The notes beneath the pieces are model-generated. The model saw only the letters and a list, made by a program, of their open reading frames with translations. It did no database searches and had not been told where the DNA came from. The position numbers were made by a program, and so were the translations under genes. A stretch of DNA of 29,763 nt from Lachnoclostridium sp. Lineage in GTDB: Bacteria; Bacillota_A; Clostridia; Lachnospirales; Lachnospiraceae. Shown one piece after another: positions 15,560-23,679 of this stretch (the stretch's first letter is position 1; the number at the start of each line of letters is the position of its first letter). The stretch spans positions 1 to 29,763 of the forward strand of contig SVDR01000024.1 of NCBI GenBank assembly GCA_015057755.1, in the 5' to 3' direction.

Positions 15560-15588
15560 TTGGCAAATGACCGGCTCCATGATATAAT
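15560..15588 (+). promoter_or_regulatory. Promoter of the oligoendopeptidase gene
   Basis: TTGGCA (15560-15565) and consensus TATAAT (15583-15588) are separated by 17 bases, about 59 bases before the pepF start. It is divergent from the cobalamin operon promoter, with only 26 bases between the two -35 boxes. Confidence 0.8.
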
Positions 15589-15646
15589 CAATCTGATATT
15601 CCGATATCCAAACATTCACAATCCTATTACGAAAGGTGGAACAACG

Positions 15647-17407
15647 ATGTACAACGAATGGTCTTTAGACATTTATTATAAAGGGATCGACGATCCTTCC
15701 CTTGAACAGGATATGAAAAAACTGGAGGAAATTGTAGAACGGTACAAGGCCGAGTCCGGTATTCTCGATGAGGCTGCGCCTCTCGAAACTCTCAGAAAAA
15801 TGATCGGCATCCGCGAGGAAATGACGATGCTGGCTCATCGCCTGGGCGGTTACTTTTTCCTGCGACGCGCCACAGACAGTTCTGACAGCGCCTCTGCCAA
15901 ATACTCTACGAAGATCCAGTCCCTTCTCGCAGATACAACAAAGGCTTCCGTTGCTTTTGAAAAATATGTGGGCACACTTGAAAATCTGGAAACACTCCTT
16001 GCTTCTGATCCGGTCCTTAGCGAATATCGCTATTATCTTTCCAGGATCCAGAAGGCAGTTTCTCATAAAATGAGTGACGAAGCCGAGTCCGTATTTGCAC
16101 AGATGGATTTATCCGGAGGCAAATCATGGGGTGATCTTTTTGATTATCTGACTGCCACACTGGAGGTAGACTACAACGGAGGCATTTCTTCCCTTTCCGA
16201 GATCCGAGGTCTTTCCGACAATGCAGACGGTGCTGTGCGAAAAGCAGCTTATGAAGCTGAAATAGCCAGCTATCGAAAGAGCAAAGACTCCATTGCCTTT
16301 GCGCTGAACAGCATCAAGGCTCAGGTCAATCTGGAAGCAAAACTTCGCGGCTATCATAATCCGTTAGAAATGACACTGGAACAGTCCTGGATGCAGAAAG
16401 AAACACTGGATGCCATGTTCCTTGCTATGCGTGAATCACTCCCGCATTTCCATCGTTATTTAAAACATAAAGCAAAACTGCTTGGCTATGAGGGCGGACT
16501 TCCGTGGTTCGAGCTGGCTGCTCCAATGGGCAACACAGAAAATCTTCGATTTACAGTTGAAGAATCCCGCCAGTATCTGATCGACCATTTTAAGACATTC
16601 GCTCCGGATATGGCAGAAATGATCGACCGGGCATATCAGGAAAACTGGATTGATTTTTACCCGCGCTCCGGAAAAGTGGGCGGTGCGTTCTGTTCCCACG
16701 TTCCTTTTGCCAACCAGAGCCGTGTACTGACAAACTACTCCGGCAATTTCAGCGCCATCATGACACTGGCCCATGAACTTGGTCATGCCTACCATGACCA
16801 GCAGATCAGCGGCCATCGTCCGCTGAACATGGAATATACCATGCCTGTGGCGGAAACTGCTTCAACGCTCAATGAACTCGTTATCGTCAGTGATGCGATC
16901 AAGCATGCATCCGGAAGCGAAAAACTGGCACTTATCGAGGCCCAGCTTCAGGACTGCACCCAGACGATCGCGGATATTTATTCCCGCTTCCTGTTCGAAG
17001 ATGAAGTATTCCGCCGCAGATCTGACACCTTCTTATTTGCAGACGATCTGGAAAAGATTATGCTGAATGCACAGAGAGAGGCCTTTGGCGATGGTCTGGA
17101 TCCGAACTACATGCACCCGTATATGTGGTGCTGCAAGAGCCATTATTATAGCTCTGAACTCAGTTATTACAACTTCCCTTACGCCTTTGGAGGCCTCTTC
17201 TCCAGAGGACTCTACGCCCAGTATCTGGAAGAAGGAGAGGCCTTTATCCCGAAATACCGCGCATTATTAAAAGCAACTTCCATCGATACCGTGGAGAATG
17301 TTGCAAAGCGTGCAGGGATTGACCTGACTCAGCCGGATTTCTGGAGAAAGAGTCTGGATACGATCGTAGAACAGATCGATCTCTTTATTGAAGAAACAAG
17401 CAGATAA
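15647..17407 (+). CDS. pepF: M3 family oligoendopeptidase F
   Basis: This 586-residue cytoplasmic zinc metallopeptidase hydrolyses short peptides (about 7-17 residues) in peptide recycling. The zinc site is HELGH at 376-380 (inside MTLAHELGHAYHDQ), with the third ligand a Glu in VAETASTLNE (about 403). The length and the long helical N-terminal half match the M3B/PepF group. There is no signal peptide. The start at ATG 15647 follows AAAGGTGG, and a promoter lies just upstream; the frame is open 120 bases further 5' but has no binding site there. It is monocistronic, ending at a two-way terminator shared with the HD hydrolase operon. Confidence 0.95.
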   Translation: MYNEWSLDIYYKGIDDPSLEQDMKKLEEIVERYKAESGILDEAAPLETLRKMIGIREEMTMLAHRLGGYFFLRRATDSSDSASAKYSTKIQSLLADTTKASVAFEKYVGTLENLETLLASDPVLSEYRYYLSRIQKAVSHKMSDEAESVFAQMDLSGGKSWGDLFDYLTATLEVDYNGGISSLSEIRGLSDNADGAVRKAAYEAEIASYRKSKDSIAFALNSIKAQVNLEAKLRGYHNPLEMTLEQSWMQKETLDAMFLAMRESLPHFHRYLKHKAKLLGYEGGLPWFELAAPMGNTENLRFTVEESRQYLIDHFKTFAPDMAEMIDRAYQENWIDFYPRSGKVGGAFCSHVPFANQSRVLTNYSGNFSAIMTLAHELGHAYHDQQISGHRPLNMEYTMPVAETASTLNELVIVSDAIKHASGSEKLALIEAQLQDCTQTIADIYSRFLFEDEVFRRRSDTFLFADDLEKIMLNAQREAFGDGLDPNYMHPYMWCCKSHYYSSELSYYNFPYAFGGLFSRGLYAQYLEEGEAFIPKYRALLKATSIDTVENVAKRAGIDLTQPDFWRKSLDTIVEQIDLFIEETSR

Positions 17408-17466
17408 ATAAAAAGCTCCTGCAAGATGGTTTCATACTTGATCACCATATCGCAGGAGTTCTTTTA
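17408..17466. terminator. Bidirectional terminator between pepF and the HD hydrolase gene
   Basis: CTCCTGC (17416-17422) pairs with GCAGGAG (17452-17458), and inner ATGGT (17426-17430) pairs with ACCAT (17444-17448). T-rich tracts flank both sides (TTCTTTT on the plus strand, TTTTTATTTA on the minus strand), so it serves both converging transcripts. Confidence 0.88.
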
Positions 17467-18057
17467 TTCATTTCGAATATGACCTTTGTTTACATTTTCA
17501 TTGATCAACTGTTCCGTAAACGCACCGATTTCCTGAGAGCCAAGATAGTTTTTGCTCTGACGTTTCATAACCTGAGACTTACAGACATTGTGCTCGATCC
17601 AGTCGCCGCCGTCATTGGAATTATTCAAAAGCAGCGGCTGCAGGTTGTCCATCACATGTGCAATTCTGGCTTCCGGAGTCTCATATGCTTCAAACTCTTC
17701 AAACAGGGCTCTCAACTCCTCTTTCTGATCCTCCGGCAGCAAGCCGAAAATACGCTCTGCCGCTGCCTCCTCACGCTCTCTCTGAGTGGCAAGTCCGGCT
17801 TCATCGTATGCATAAGTATCGCCTGCATCAATCTCAACAATATCATGGATCAATGCCATCATCATCGCCTTGGCAAGATCAAACGGTTCATTGGAATACT
17901 CTTTTAACAAATAGATCATCATCGCCATATGCCATGCATGCTCTGCATCATTTTCCCGTCTTCCATGACCTGTCAAATGCGTCTGACGCAGGATATTCTT
18001 TTCCTTATCAGCCTCTAAAATAAAATTAACCTGTTTTTGAAAACGTTCTTTATCCAT
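17464..18057 (-). CDS. HD-domain hydrolase, YfbR/HDDC2-like
   Basis: This 197-residue cytoplasmic protein has the HD superfamily metal site: AEHAWH (His40), the HD pair in LIHDIVEIDAGD (71-72) and a late Asp in AHVMDNLQPLL. This is the HD_3/COG1896 type, whose known members are 5'-deoxynucleotidases (YfbR, HDDC2). It is the last gene of the mtaD operon, 19 bases after the EFR1 gene, and ends at a terminator. A nucleotide-phosphatase role would fit the nucleoside deaminase at the operon head. The exact substrate is not determined. Confidence 0.83.
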   Translation of the reverse strand: MDKERFQKQVNFILEADKEKNILRQTHLTGHGRRENDAEHAWHMAMMIYLLKEYSNEPFDLAKAMMMALIHDIVEIDAGDTYAYDEAGLATQREREEAAAERIFGLLPEDQKEELRALFEEFEAYETPEARIAHVMDNLQPLLLNNSNDGGDWIEHNVCKSQVMKRQSKNYLGSQEIGAFTEQLINENVNKGHIRNE

Positions 18058-18076
18058 TGCCTATACCACATCCATC

Positions 18077-18901
18077 TTAAACAAATACTTCGATTTCTGC
18101 GCGACGTGTGTAATTCTGCTCCAGCATAGCCACATGGGAAAGGAATGCAGCATCGTCGAAATACTTCGCATCCTTAGGACATTTTTTGATACATGCCTGA
18201 CATTTAATGCAGATACCGTTTACTTCGGACGGATTTTCCATGCTGATAGAGCCTACCGGACATACTTTCGCACAGATACCGCACTTATCGCAAAGCTCTT
18301 CGTTTGTCTTCGGTTTTGCTTTTAAGAATACAGCCGGTTTACCATCTGTTCCAAGCGGTGTGTAGTACGGACCAACCGGATCATCACCGCGCACTGCGAT
18401 CGGAGCCGGGATCTCGGTCATCGCTTTTACCTTTTCCGCAACTGCCTCAGCAAATGTGGAAAGCTTTGTCCAGTCTTCTTCATTCGGTCTTCCTGCAGCA
18501 AGCTTATCACTGAATACATGCTCACAGACAACACCTGCGCCTGCAATTGTGTGGAAACCATGAGCCTCAAGTTCATTGCGAAGCTCGATCAGACCATTAT
18601 CGAAGTTTCTGTTGCCGAATGTAACGACCGGAACAGCGAGTGCTCCCTCACCCTGGAAATTGCTCTGGACGATCGGAAGCATTTTGTTCGGTACACGACC
18701 TGCATATACCGGGGTTCCGAAAACAACCAGCTGATCCGCCGCGTATACTTTTACTTCTTTACGATTCTCCGGAAGTGTGAAATCATACACTTCTACCGGA
18801 ACTCCAAGTGCTGCAGCAATCTTTTCTGCCACACCTGTTACTACTTTCTCTGTAGAACCTACTGCGCTGTAATACACAGCTTTTACACATGAAATCTTCA
18901 T
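18077..18901 (-). CDS. EFR1-type flavodoxin-ferredoxin protein
   Basis: A 274-residue cytoplasmic redox protein. The first half is flavodoxin-like (an N-terminal VYYSAVGSTEKV phosphate-loop-like region, a central FGTPVYAGRVP stretch). The C-terminal part carries two 4Fe-4S motifs, CDKCGICAKVCP and CIKCQACIKKCP, as in bacterial 2[4Fe-4S] ferredoxins. EFR1-family proteins are widespread in anaerobic Clostridia; their partners are mostly unknown. The start at ATG 18901 follows GGGAGG. It is the fifth gene of the mtaD operon, 37 bases after the Cys-rich gene and 19 before the HD gene. It presumably passes electrons to an unidentified partner. Confidence 0.9.
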   Translation of the reverse strand: MKISCVKAVYYSAVGSTEKVVTGVAEKIAAALGVPVEVYDFTLPENRKEVKVYAADQLVVFGTPVYAGRVPNKMLPIVQSNFQGEGALAVPVVTFGNRNFDNGLIELRNELEAHGFHTIAGAGVVCEHVFSDKLAAGRPNEEDWTKLSTFAEAVAEKVKAMTEIPAPIAVRGDDPVGPYYTPLGTDGKPAVFLKAKPKTNEELCDKCGICAKVCPVGSISMENPSEVNGICIKCQACIKKCPKDAKYFDDAAFLSHVAMLEQNYTRRAEIEVFV

Positions 18902-18938
18902 GACTTTTCCTCCCAAACTATATTTATACTGACACGGT

Positions 18939-19178
18939 TTATTTCACTGTCAAAAACTTTATGATCGTATCATAATTCTCCGCCCGATGCGGAAATGTAC
19001 AATCCGTGCATTCTTTGATCACGTTGCCATTTACCTCAATATATTTATGATTTCCCGGACAATGTTCCATCCCATAAAGCGGGCAATAACAAAACAGACA
19101 GTTCATCTCGTCCATGCCTTTATGGCACGGATAATACTGGCAGTCCTTATTTTCAAAATACCGATAAGAATTCTTCAT
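18939..19178 (-). CDS. Cysteine-rich small-domain protein (zinc-finger-like)
   Basis: A 79-residue protein with nine cysteines arranged as CQYYPCH, MNCLFCYCPLYG, EHCPGN and ECTDCTFPH, plus a conserved-looking RYFENKDCQYYPCHKG start. This matches the small Cys-rich domain family PF04071, thought to bind metal. The role is unknown. It lies 18 bases after the MBL-fold gene and 37 before the EFR1 gene in the same operon, so a redox or metal-handling link to the EFR1 protein is possible. It has no signal peptide and no membrane segment. Confidence 0.8.
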   Translation of the reverse strand: MKNSYRYFENKDCQYYPCHKGMDEMNCLFCYCPLYGMEHCPGNHKYIEVNGNVIKECTDCTFPHRAENYDTIIKFLTVK

Positions 19179-19196
19179 ATATCTGCTTCCTTTTTG

Positions 19197-20006
19197 CTAG
19201 TCCAGCTCGATCACCATTCCGACTCCTGTTTCCATGACCGGAAGTCTCTCCATCATCCTTGCTCTCGCAAGAAGAGAGACGCAGTGACACGGATATAATT
19301 TGCCAATGTTACAGGATACCAGATAATCAATGGTCTTTTTTAACTGCTCATCATCAGCGAATAAATGGAATCCGCCAAGTACTCCCAGCACCCTCTCATC
19401 GTCACAGACAAACTTCGCATAATCCACAATATTGCAGATGCCGCTGTGAGAACAGCCTGTGATCACAAAGATACCTTCGTCACTCTGATACACAAGCGCT
19501 GTATCGTCCATATTGTAATCATCAACCAGTTTTCCATCCTCTTCCGCTGCTCCGATCGGAGTCAGATTTTCGAAATCATTGGTGCGCGGGATCTCACCCA
19601 GAAAAATCAAACGGTCTGTTAACTTTTTGATCCCTCTGGATGGTTTGAAATCTGCAATTTCCTTGACTTCCTCTCCGACAAACGGCGGACCAATATAAAG
19701 GTCATCCACGAATTTCTTTACAAAACAGCCCGGATGAGAAACCAGCTCGATCTGCGACATGTCCATATATTCCTTTAAAAACTGCAGGCCGCGGGTATGG
19801 TCATTGTGGCTGTGGGAAATAGCGATACAGTCAATCTCTTTTAAAGGAATTCCCATCAATTCCGCATTGCGGATCAGAACATCCGAATATCCGGTATCAA
19901 ACAGAATCTTTTTTCCTTCTGTTTCAATATAATAACTGACTGCCGGTTCTCCGTAATAATACTGATCAATAAAGGTATTGTTGTCCACAAGAATGGTAAG
20001 CTTCAT
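19197..20006 (-). CDS. MBL-fold metallohydrolase, COG1237 (methanopterin-synthase-like)
   Basis: A 269-residue cytoplasmic protein with the metallo-beta-lactamase metal site HSHNDH (65-70), a later His in ITGCSHSGICN and a final His in GGFHLF. The HTRGL and GCSHSGI versions point to COG1237, which includes the RFA-P (beta-ribofuranosylaminobenzene phosphate) synthase-like proteins. Bacteria lack methanopterin, so that name should not be taken literally. It lies 15 bases after the small protein gene in the mtaD operon. A hydrolase acting on a purine- or nucleoside-related compound is a reasonable guess from context only. Confidence 0.85.
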   Translation of the reverse strand: MKLTILVDNNTFIDQYYYGEPAVSYYIETEGKKILFDTGYSDVLIRNAELMGIPLKEIDCIAISHSHNDHTRGLQFLKEYMDMSQIELVSHPGCFVKKFVDDLYIGPPFVGEEVKEIADFKPSRGIKKLTDRLIFLGEIPRTNDFENLTPIGAAEEDGKLVDDYNMDDTALVYQSDEGIFVITGCSHSGICNIVDYAKFVCDDERVLGVLGGFHLFADDEQLKKTIDYLVSCNIGKLYPCHCVSLLARARMMERLPVMETGVGMVIELD

Positions 20007-20021
20007 TGTTTCAAATCCCCT

Positions 20022-20198
20022 TTAACCTTCAATCTCGTACTGAAGCATTTCGTATTTCAGTTTTGTTCCTTCTGCGATCCCGTCCGGAAGGAGTGCTCTT
20101 GCAACCAGCTTCAACTCACTGTCGTTCACATCAGTTCTTTTCAGATGTGCATAATCACCATCGATACTTGCCACGATATAATGCATTGTCTCAAACAT
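20022..20198 (-). CDS. Small conserved protein, possibly DUF3006-like
   Basis: A 58-residue protein, MFETMHYIVASIDGDYAHL at its start and mostly beta-strand in pattern (YIVASIDGDYAHLKR, LPDGIAEGTKLKYEMLQYEI). This resembles the small beta-barrel DUF3006 type, but the match is weak. The start follows AAGGAGA six bases upstream; an overlapping ATG at the mtaD stop codon has no binding site. It sits 17 bases after mtaD and 15 before the MBL gene, so it is clearly part of that operon. No function can be assigned. Confidence 0.65.
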   Translation of the reverse strand: MFETMHYIVASIDGDYAHLKRTDVNDSELKLVARALLPDGIAEGTKLKYEMLQYEIEG

Positions 20199-20215
20199 AA
20201 TCGGTCTCCTTATCA

Positions 20216-21541
20216 TTAATAAACGACGATTGCTTTTCCTTTGCCGCGTGCCAGAAGCTTTGTATGAGCAGCTTTGACATCTGCAAGTAATTCGTCTTCA
20301 TTCACACAGGTCAGTCTGCCGTCATATTTCAGGAAGTCACCCTTAACCATGGTATACTTCACGTTAGATGCATCTGCACTGTAAAGAAGCGCTGTCAGCG
20401 GATTGTAAACCGGGAATGTGTTTACTTTCTTCAGATCCCAGATAACAAGGTCTGCCTCAAATCCTGCTTCCACTTTACCGGTATTGAAACCAAGAGCTCT
20501 GTGACCGTCCATCAGGTGTTTCCAGATGTAAGAAGTCTCATACGTTGTCGGATCATCACAGATATATTTACCAATTAATGTAAATGTACGCGCCTGCTCT
20601 AAAATATCCAAAGTATTGGAGCTTGCTCCTCCGTCAGTGCCAAAAGAGAAATTCAAATGCTCTTTATTTCTGTAAATACCACCATTGCCCATGGCAAGCT
20701 TCATGTATGTTTTTGCACAGAAACTAAACCAGGTATCCTCTCCAAGGTATTTCAGATCCTCATCCTCTACCCAGAGACCATGTGCAACCAGACAGTTCAG
20801 ATCAAAACATCCTGCCTCGTAACTTACCTGGAACGGAGTCTTTCCTAATGCAGCCATACTCTGCTGTACCTGCTCCTTTGTCTCGGAAATATGAAGATGG
20901 ATTCCGGAATTGTGAGCTTTTGCAGCTTTGATTATCTCAGAAAGATACGGTTCCGGACAAGTATACGGAGAATGTGGGCCAAAACGTACATGAACTCTGG
21001 AGTTCTTTTTCTGATACTGATCTACAAGATCACCAACTTCTGTTAAACGTGCCTCCAGATTGCCGGCTGTTCCAAAAATCGTCGGCGCGATATCTGCACG
21101 GATCTTCGTTTCGTGAACCGCCTTTAATACCTGTGCTTCACCAAAATAATGGTCTGCGAATGCTGTTACACCATGACTGGCCATCTCTGCGATCGCCAGT
21201 TTTGTTCCAAGATACACATCTTCGTCTGTCATCTTGCTCTCATACGGCCAGATATATTCATTAAACCAGGCATCTGCAGACGCATCTTCCGCAATACCCT
21301 TAAAAATATTCATCGCCGCATGTGCGTGCATATTTACAAAACCCGGAGTTACAATATAATCTTTACAGCAAATACTTTCCTCTGCTTCTGGAAGCGGTGC
21401 ACCTTCTACATAATCGCTGATCGCAATGATCATACCGTCTTTAATCTCAATATTTTTATGACTCTGCAGCTTTCCTTCTGCATCGATCAGTCCTGCATTC
21501 CATAATAACGTATTTGTCTTTTTTCCTGTTTCAGTAGCCAT
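20216..21541 (-). CDS. mtaD: 5-methylthioadenosine / S-adenosylhomocysteine deaminase
   Basis: A 441-residue amidohydrolase. Metal ligands: HAH at 72-74 (VNMHAHAAMN), His in HLHISETKEQ (about 221), His in VAHGLW (about 248) and Asp in FGTDGG (about 315). The GFVNMHAHAAM and FGTDGGASSN versions are those of the MtaD/SahA group, which deaminates the adenine ring of SAH, MTA or 5'-deoxyadenosine to the inosine form, clearing inhibitory by-products of SAM enzymes. It heads an operon with five further genes. A promoter with a TACAAT -10 lies about 35 bases upstream. Which of the three nucleosides is preferred cannot be read from the sequence. Confidence 0.92.
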   Translation of the reverse strand: MATETGKKTNTLLWNAGLIDAEGKLQSHKNIEIKDGMIIAISDYVEGAPLPEAEESICCKDYIVTPGFVNMHAHAAMNIFKGIAEDASADAWFNEYIWPYESKMTDEDVYLGTKLAIAEMASHGVTAFADHYFGEAQVLKAVHETKIRADIAPTIFGTAGNLEARLTEVGDLVDQYQKKNSRVHVRFGPHSPYTCPEPYLSEIIKAAKAHNSGIHLHISETKEQVQQSMAALGKTPFQVSYEAGCFDLNCLVAHGLWVEDEDLKYLGEDTWFSFCAKTYMKLAMGNGGIYRNKEHLNFSFGTDGGASSNTLDILEQARTFTLIGKYICDDPTTYETSYIWKHLMDGHRALGFNTGKVEAGFEADLVIWDLKKVNTFPVYNPLTALLYSADASNVKYTMVKGDFLKYDGRLTCVNEDELLADVKAAHTKLLARGKGKAIVVY

Positions 21542-21622
21542 CGACCATAATCTCCTTTCTAACCATTACATTTATTGTACCAAAAATATTGATTTTAGAA
21601 AACTATCATTTTAAAAGAATTA

Positions 21623-21651
21623 TTGAGCCAATTCTAAAAATATGATATTCT
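21623..21651 (+). promoter_or_regulatory. Promoter of the M17 aminopeptidase gene
   Basis: TTGAGC (21623-21628) and TATTCT (21646-21651) are 17 bases apart, about 50 bases before the start codon. It is divergent from the mtaD operon. Confidence 0.6.
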
Positions 21652-21700
21652 ATAGTCAGATACTACAGACAAGCTACACACTTGTAGAAAGGAACGTAAC

Positions 21701-23152
21701 ATGATGAATTTTAAGATGGTAACTTCCTGTCCGCAGAACGTTGATACAATCGTTCGCTACACAAAATATGATGCGGCACCGACATTCTCTGATCCGGCGA
21801 TCCAGGCAGCTTTTGATGCGGCTCTCGGCGGAGATGACTTTGGTCTGGAACCGGGAACGGTGAAAACATTCCGTATGAAATTGGAAGATCGTTTTGTAAA
21901 CCTGATCCTTGTAGGTTTCAACTGCAAACTTTATGAAAAAGCTCTTCCGATCTTCAGAAAAGCTACTTTAAAAGTTGGTGTAAAACTCAATGAACTGAAA
22001 TCCAAAGTTGTTTTCGTAGACAATTTCACAAGCATGTTCTTCATTGAAAAAGCTGAAATTGCCCGCCAGTTTGCAAGTACTCTTCCGCTCTGTGACTATG
22101 CTTTTGATAAATATATGATCAAAAAAGCCGGATACACAGAGAAAGAGATCCATGTGTTTGCAAATGAAGATATTGCAGCAGCTCTTGAAGAAGGTGCAAA
22201 TATTGCAAAAGGTATCTGTATTGCCCGTGATCTTGTAAATGAGCCGGCTGAAGTTCTCACTCCGGCTGAACTTGCCGCACGTACTGTTGCATTCGGTAAA
22301 GAGTACGGCTTCGAAGTTGAAGTATTTGACAAAGCAGCCTGCGAAGAATTCGGTATGCATGCATTCCTGACTGTTGGCCGTGCAAGTATCAATGAACCGA
22401 AACTGATCGTAATGCGCTACAATGGCGGCGAAGGTGTTGCCAAAGGTGTGATCGGTAAAGGTCTCTGCTATGACTCCGGCGGACTTTTCTTAAAACAGGG
22501 TGCAAACATGCACGCAATGAAAGGCGATATGGCAGGTTCTGCTGCTGTTATCGGTGCAATGTGCTCCATCGCTATGAACAAGCTTCCTAAGAACGTGGTA
22601 ACTGTTGTTGCTGCCTGTGAAAACATGGTGGACGGTGCCGGCTACAGAAACGGCGATATCGTTCATACAATGGCTGGAAAGAGCGTATTTATCCACAGCA
22701 CTGACGCAGAAGGCCGCCTTACACTGGCAGATGCTATGACATATATGATCCGCAAAGAAAACGTTGACAGTATCATCGAGCTCAGCACTCTGACCGGCTC
22801 CTGTTCCAACTTCTTCAGTGATGTATGTGCAGGTGTTCTTACAACCGATGATAACATGTTTGAACAGATCGCTGTCCATAGTGACATTGCCGGCGAGAAA
22901 TACGCACGCCTTCCGCATTTTGATGAATATCGTGAATTTATTAAATCTGATATCGCTGACCTCTACAACTCTTCCACTAATGGTGCAGGCGGTATCTGCG
23001 CAGGTCTGTTCTTAGACGAATTCAAAGAGGATAAACCGTTCATGCACATCGACGTAGCAGGCGTTACATTTGCAAAGAGCAAAAAAGACGGTTATCCGAA
23101 AGGTGGAACCGGCTACGGTGTGAAAACTGTTTACAACTATATCAAAGGTTAA
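21701..23152 (+). CDS. M17 leucyl aminopeptidase family protein
   Basis: A 483-residue cytosolic two-metal aminopeptidase that removes N-terminal residues from peptides. The C-terminal catalytic domain keeps every expected residue at the correct spacing: Lys253, Asp258 (GKGLCYDSGG), Asp276 (MKGDMAG), Asp335 and Glu337 as metal ligands, and Lys265 and Arg339 as catalytic residues. The signature NTDAEGRL reads STDAEGRL, and MKFDM-type sequence reads MKGDM, so it is a diverged subgroup, but I expect activity. Tandem ATGs (21701, 21704) follow AAAGGAA. It stands alone, divergent from mtaD, and ends at a two-way terminator. Substrate preference is unknown. Confidence 0.93.
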   Translation: MMNFKMVTSCPQNVDTIVRYTKYDAAPTFSDPAIQAAFDAALGGDDFGLEPGTVKTFRMKLEDRFVNLILVGFNCKLYEKALPIFRKATLKVGVKLNELKSKVVFVDNFTSMFFIEKAEIARQFASTLPLCDYAFDKYMIKKAGYTEKEIHVFANEDIAAALEEGANIAKGICIARDLVNEPAEVLTPAELAARTVAFGKEYGFEVEVFDKAACEEFGMHAFLTVGRASINEPKLIVMRYNGGEGVAKGVIGKGLCYDSGGLFLKQGANMHAMKGDMAGSAAVIGAMCSIAMNKLPKNVVTVVAACENMVDGAGYRNGDIVHTMAGKSVFIHSTDAEGRLTLADAMTYMIRKENVDSIIELSTLTGSCSNFFSDVCAGVLTTDDNMFEQIAVHSDIAGEKYARLPHFDEYREFIKSDIADLYNSSTNGAGGICAGLFLDEFKEDKPFMHIDVAGVTFAKSKKDGYPKGGTGYGVKTVYNYIKG

Positions 23153-23180
23153 TAGCCCTTATAGAAATATGGGAAAGTCA

Positions 23181-23220
23181 AAAGGTCTGGGAGCAGAAAA
23201 CCTGCTCCAGACCTTTTTCT
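23181..23220. terminator. Bidirectional terminator between the aminopeptidase and YolD-like genes
   Basis: AGGTCTGG (23183-23190) pairs with CCAGACCT (23207-23214), and AGCAG (23192-23196) with CTGCT (23202-23206), with one bulged G. T's follow on the plus strand and, after the rc stem, on the minus strand. Confidence 0.9.
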
Positions 23221-23228
23221 TCGTATAT

Positions 23229-23666
23229 CTAATATTCTCTAAAAATATCACAGTCAATATCCACCACATGATCCAGTGAAATCCGGGACCTGTCCTCCAT
23301 CACGATCACACGTTCATAAAAATCCACTTTCCGAATCCAGCCTTCCGCAACTTCATAAGAACCTCCGGATTTCCTTTCGTCCTTCATAAAATACGTGATC
23401 GTAACCGGAAGTTTCTCATCTGATTTCTCCAAAATCAAAATGAGCTTTTCATCCAGACTTGTTTTCATCGTATCATCCAGATCCACAAATGCATTTGTCA
23501 GCCTGGCAGTCTCTTTGATCGCTGCATCATGCCCTGTCAGCGCTGCAAAAGGACTGAACTGTGCTGCTCGGTCACGCATGGACATCCGCTTATGCTTTCT
23601 GGATTCCGGATGCGGAAGATTGATAATGTCACCATATTCTTTTGAACTGTCTTTGAATGCCAACAC
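23229..23666 (-). CDS. YolD-like family protein
   Basis: About 145 residues. The central MSMRDRAAQFSPFAALTGHD segment and the later YFMKDERKSGGSY...IRKVDFYERVIV region match the YolD-like family, usually coded beside a UvrX/UmuC-type Y-family polymerase, as here. It is thought to assist or regulate that polymerase in translesion synthesis; the mechanism is unclear. The start is a judgement call: GTG 23666, six to seven bases after AAAGGA, gives 145 residues, and a TTG at 23699 would add eleven more. The gene begins inside the polymerase's last codons, so translation is coupled. It ends at the shared terminator. Confidence 0.8.
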   Translation of the reverse strand: MLAFKDSSKEYGDIINLPHPESRKHKRMSMRDRAAQFSPFAALTGHDAAIKETARLTNAFVDLDDTMKTSLDEKLILILEKSDEKLPVTITYFMKDERKSGGSYEVAEGWIRKVDFYERVIVMEDRSRISLDHVVDIDCDIFREY

Positions 23667-23679
23667 GCCACATCCTTTC

